A stretch of DNA of 7,353 nt from Vulcanimicrobiota bacterium. GTDB taxonomy: Bacteria; Vulcanimicrobiota; Vulcanimicrobiia; Vulcanimicrobiales; Vulcanimicrobiaceae. The notes under the pieces were generated by a model. That model ran no database searches, was not told the origin of the DNA, and was given only the letters and a program-made list of their open reading frames with translations. Below are positions 6,743-7,353 of this stretch, piece by piece. How positions within the stretch are numbered: position 1 is the first letter of the stretch; each line of letters opens with the position of its first letter. Both the position numbers and the translations under genes were made by a program. The DNA lies in the NCBI GenBank assembly GCA_019245995.1, contig JAFAQW010000070.1, positions 1-7,353 of the forward strand, written 5' to 3'.

Positions 6743-7353
6743 ATATAGCGCGTCACCACGAACGTCAACGCCGCGCCTTGGAGCACGTATGCGTTGGGAA
6801 CGATCGGCGGTTGTCCCGGCAGCGTTCCATACGGTACGCCGCCGCCCACGATCGTGAAGGGCTCGCTGTAAGCGTTGGTGAGGTTCGTTCCGTAGATCCC
6901 GTACTCGTAGCCCGCGCGGCGATATGCGACGTGCGCGTCGAGCGTTGCGTACGCCGGACGATTGAGCTCGTTGTACGCGCCCTCGTAGTTCAGCCGCGCG
7001 CCGTACCCGACGCCCGCCAGCGGCGCATGCTCGAACGCAACGTACGCCTTATGCAGCGGCTCCCCTAAGATTTGCTGTCCGGCCACGAGCGTGCCGTCTT
7101 GTATGGATGGCGGAATAACGGTCAGGAACGAGCTGTTGACGTCCCATCCCACGTGTAGACGCGTCGCGGCGCCCAGCTCGGCGTCGGCATGGAGCTCGAT
7201 TCCGCGATAGATTCCGTTGCCGGCATTGACCGGATAGCTCAGCGGGCACGGCGCCGGGTTTTTTGTCGTCTGGCAGTTCGGAACCGGAGTGACGTTGAGC
7301 AGCGAAGACGGCGAGCGCAGGTTGGTTTGATAGAGGTCCATTCCGAAATGGAC
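6739..7353 (-). CDS. TonB-dependent outer-membrane receptor, C-terminal part (cut by window edge)
   Basis: The last 204 residues of an outer-membrane beta-barrel receptor are visible, the reading frame being open to the right edge. Short alternating strands recur, such as GIELHADAEL, RLHVGWDVNSSFL, KAYVAFEHAP and ATLDAHVAYR. A typical receptor block, YGIYGTNLTNAYSEPF, lies about 40 residues before the end, and the protein finishes with an amphipathic strand (LTFVVTRYI), as barrels recognised by the BAM machinery do. The PNCQTTKNPAPCPLSYP loop carries two cysteines that could form a disulfide in an extracellular loop. The plug and TonB box would lie beyond the edge. The family implies uptake of a siderophore, vitamin or glycan across an outer membrane using the proton gradient. 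Its ligand is unknown and no partner is visible here. Confidence 0.85.
   Translation of the reverse strand, partial: VHFGMDLYQTNLRSPSSLLNVTPVPNCQTTKNPAPCPLSYPVNAGNGIYRGIELHADAELGAATRLHVGWDVNSSFLTVIPPSIQDGTLVAGQQILGEPLHKAYVAFEHAPLAGVGYGARLNYEGAYNELNRPAYATLDAHVAYRRAGYEYGIYGTNLTNAYSEPFTIVGGGVPYGTLPGQPPIVPNAYVLQGAALTFVVTRYI

Larger units (their letters stand above)
183..6854. repeat. Dispersed over-represented hexamer CGATCG (23 copies, five as octamer GCGATCGC)
   Basis: I counted by eye 23 copies of the palindrome CGATCG across genes on both strands. From base composition, roughly 2-3 would be expected at about 64% GC (my estimate). Five are the octamer GCGATCGC (1771, 3091, 5469, 6137 and 6615). 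This octamer is the HIP1 element of many cyanobacteria, here seen outside any cyanobacterial gene context. It is not a mobile element. Codon or dipeptide bias may explain part of the excess. Confidence 0.6.

Noticed and set aside
1..7353. tRNA, rRNA, CRISPR, insertion sequence or defence system
   Set aside because: No clover-leaf segments, regularly spaced repeats, terminal inverted repeats with transposase, or nuclease/toxin motifs were seen by eye. Nearly all sequence is accounted for by ordinary genes.

Overview
The window is a GC-rich, gene-dense bacterial segment with no RNA genes, insertion sequences, CRISPR arrays or integration sites that I can see. The taxon cannot be fixed from this sequence alone. 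A TonB-dependent outer-membrane receptor implies a double membrane. The RskA-type domain and the DUF4081-like GNAT protein recall Actinobacteria-type families. That mix fits a high-GC double-membraned lineage of the Eremiobacterota/WPS-2 or Acidobacteriota kind, but this is inference. The hexamer CGATCG is strongly over-represented (23 hand-counted copies).

Region 1 (1-5383, minus strand) is one tightly packed run of five genes, read from right to left: a small helical protein of unknown function, a GH20 beta-N-acetylhexosaminidase-like protein, a multi-spanning permease with a C-terminal PDZ-containing soluble domain, a class I SAM-dependent methyltransferase, and the N-terminus of a hydantoinase/oxoprolinase (HyuA) family ATPase that runs off the left edge. 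The gaps are 5, 0, 7 and 4 bases, and no terminator-like structure stood out in them, so one transcript is likely. GTG or TTG starts are used by the three middle genes. The content suggests scavenging of an amino-sugar-containing or cyclic amide compound: hydrolysis, uptake, modification and ring opening. No substrate can be named.

Region 2 (5357-5417) is a very short divergent intergenic region that must carry the promoters of both directions.

Region 3 (5418-6742, plus strand) is a two-gene unit joined by an ATGA overlap. The first gene is a single-pass membrane protein with an RskA-type C-terminal domain but no zinc-finger anti-sigma domain and no adjacent sigma factor. The second is a DUF4081/GNAT-type acetyltransferase.

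Region 4 (6739-7353, minus strand) is the C-terminal part of a TonB-dependent receptor entering from the right edge. It meets the GNAT gene tail to tail, the two stop codons sharing the palindrome CTAG.

The most notable points are the permease-PDZ fusion, a dnaX-type slippery heptamer within the fusion's soluble part, the ZAS-less RskA protein, and the enrichment of the cyanobacterial HIP1-like octamer core.
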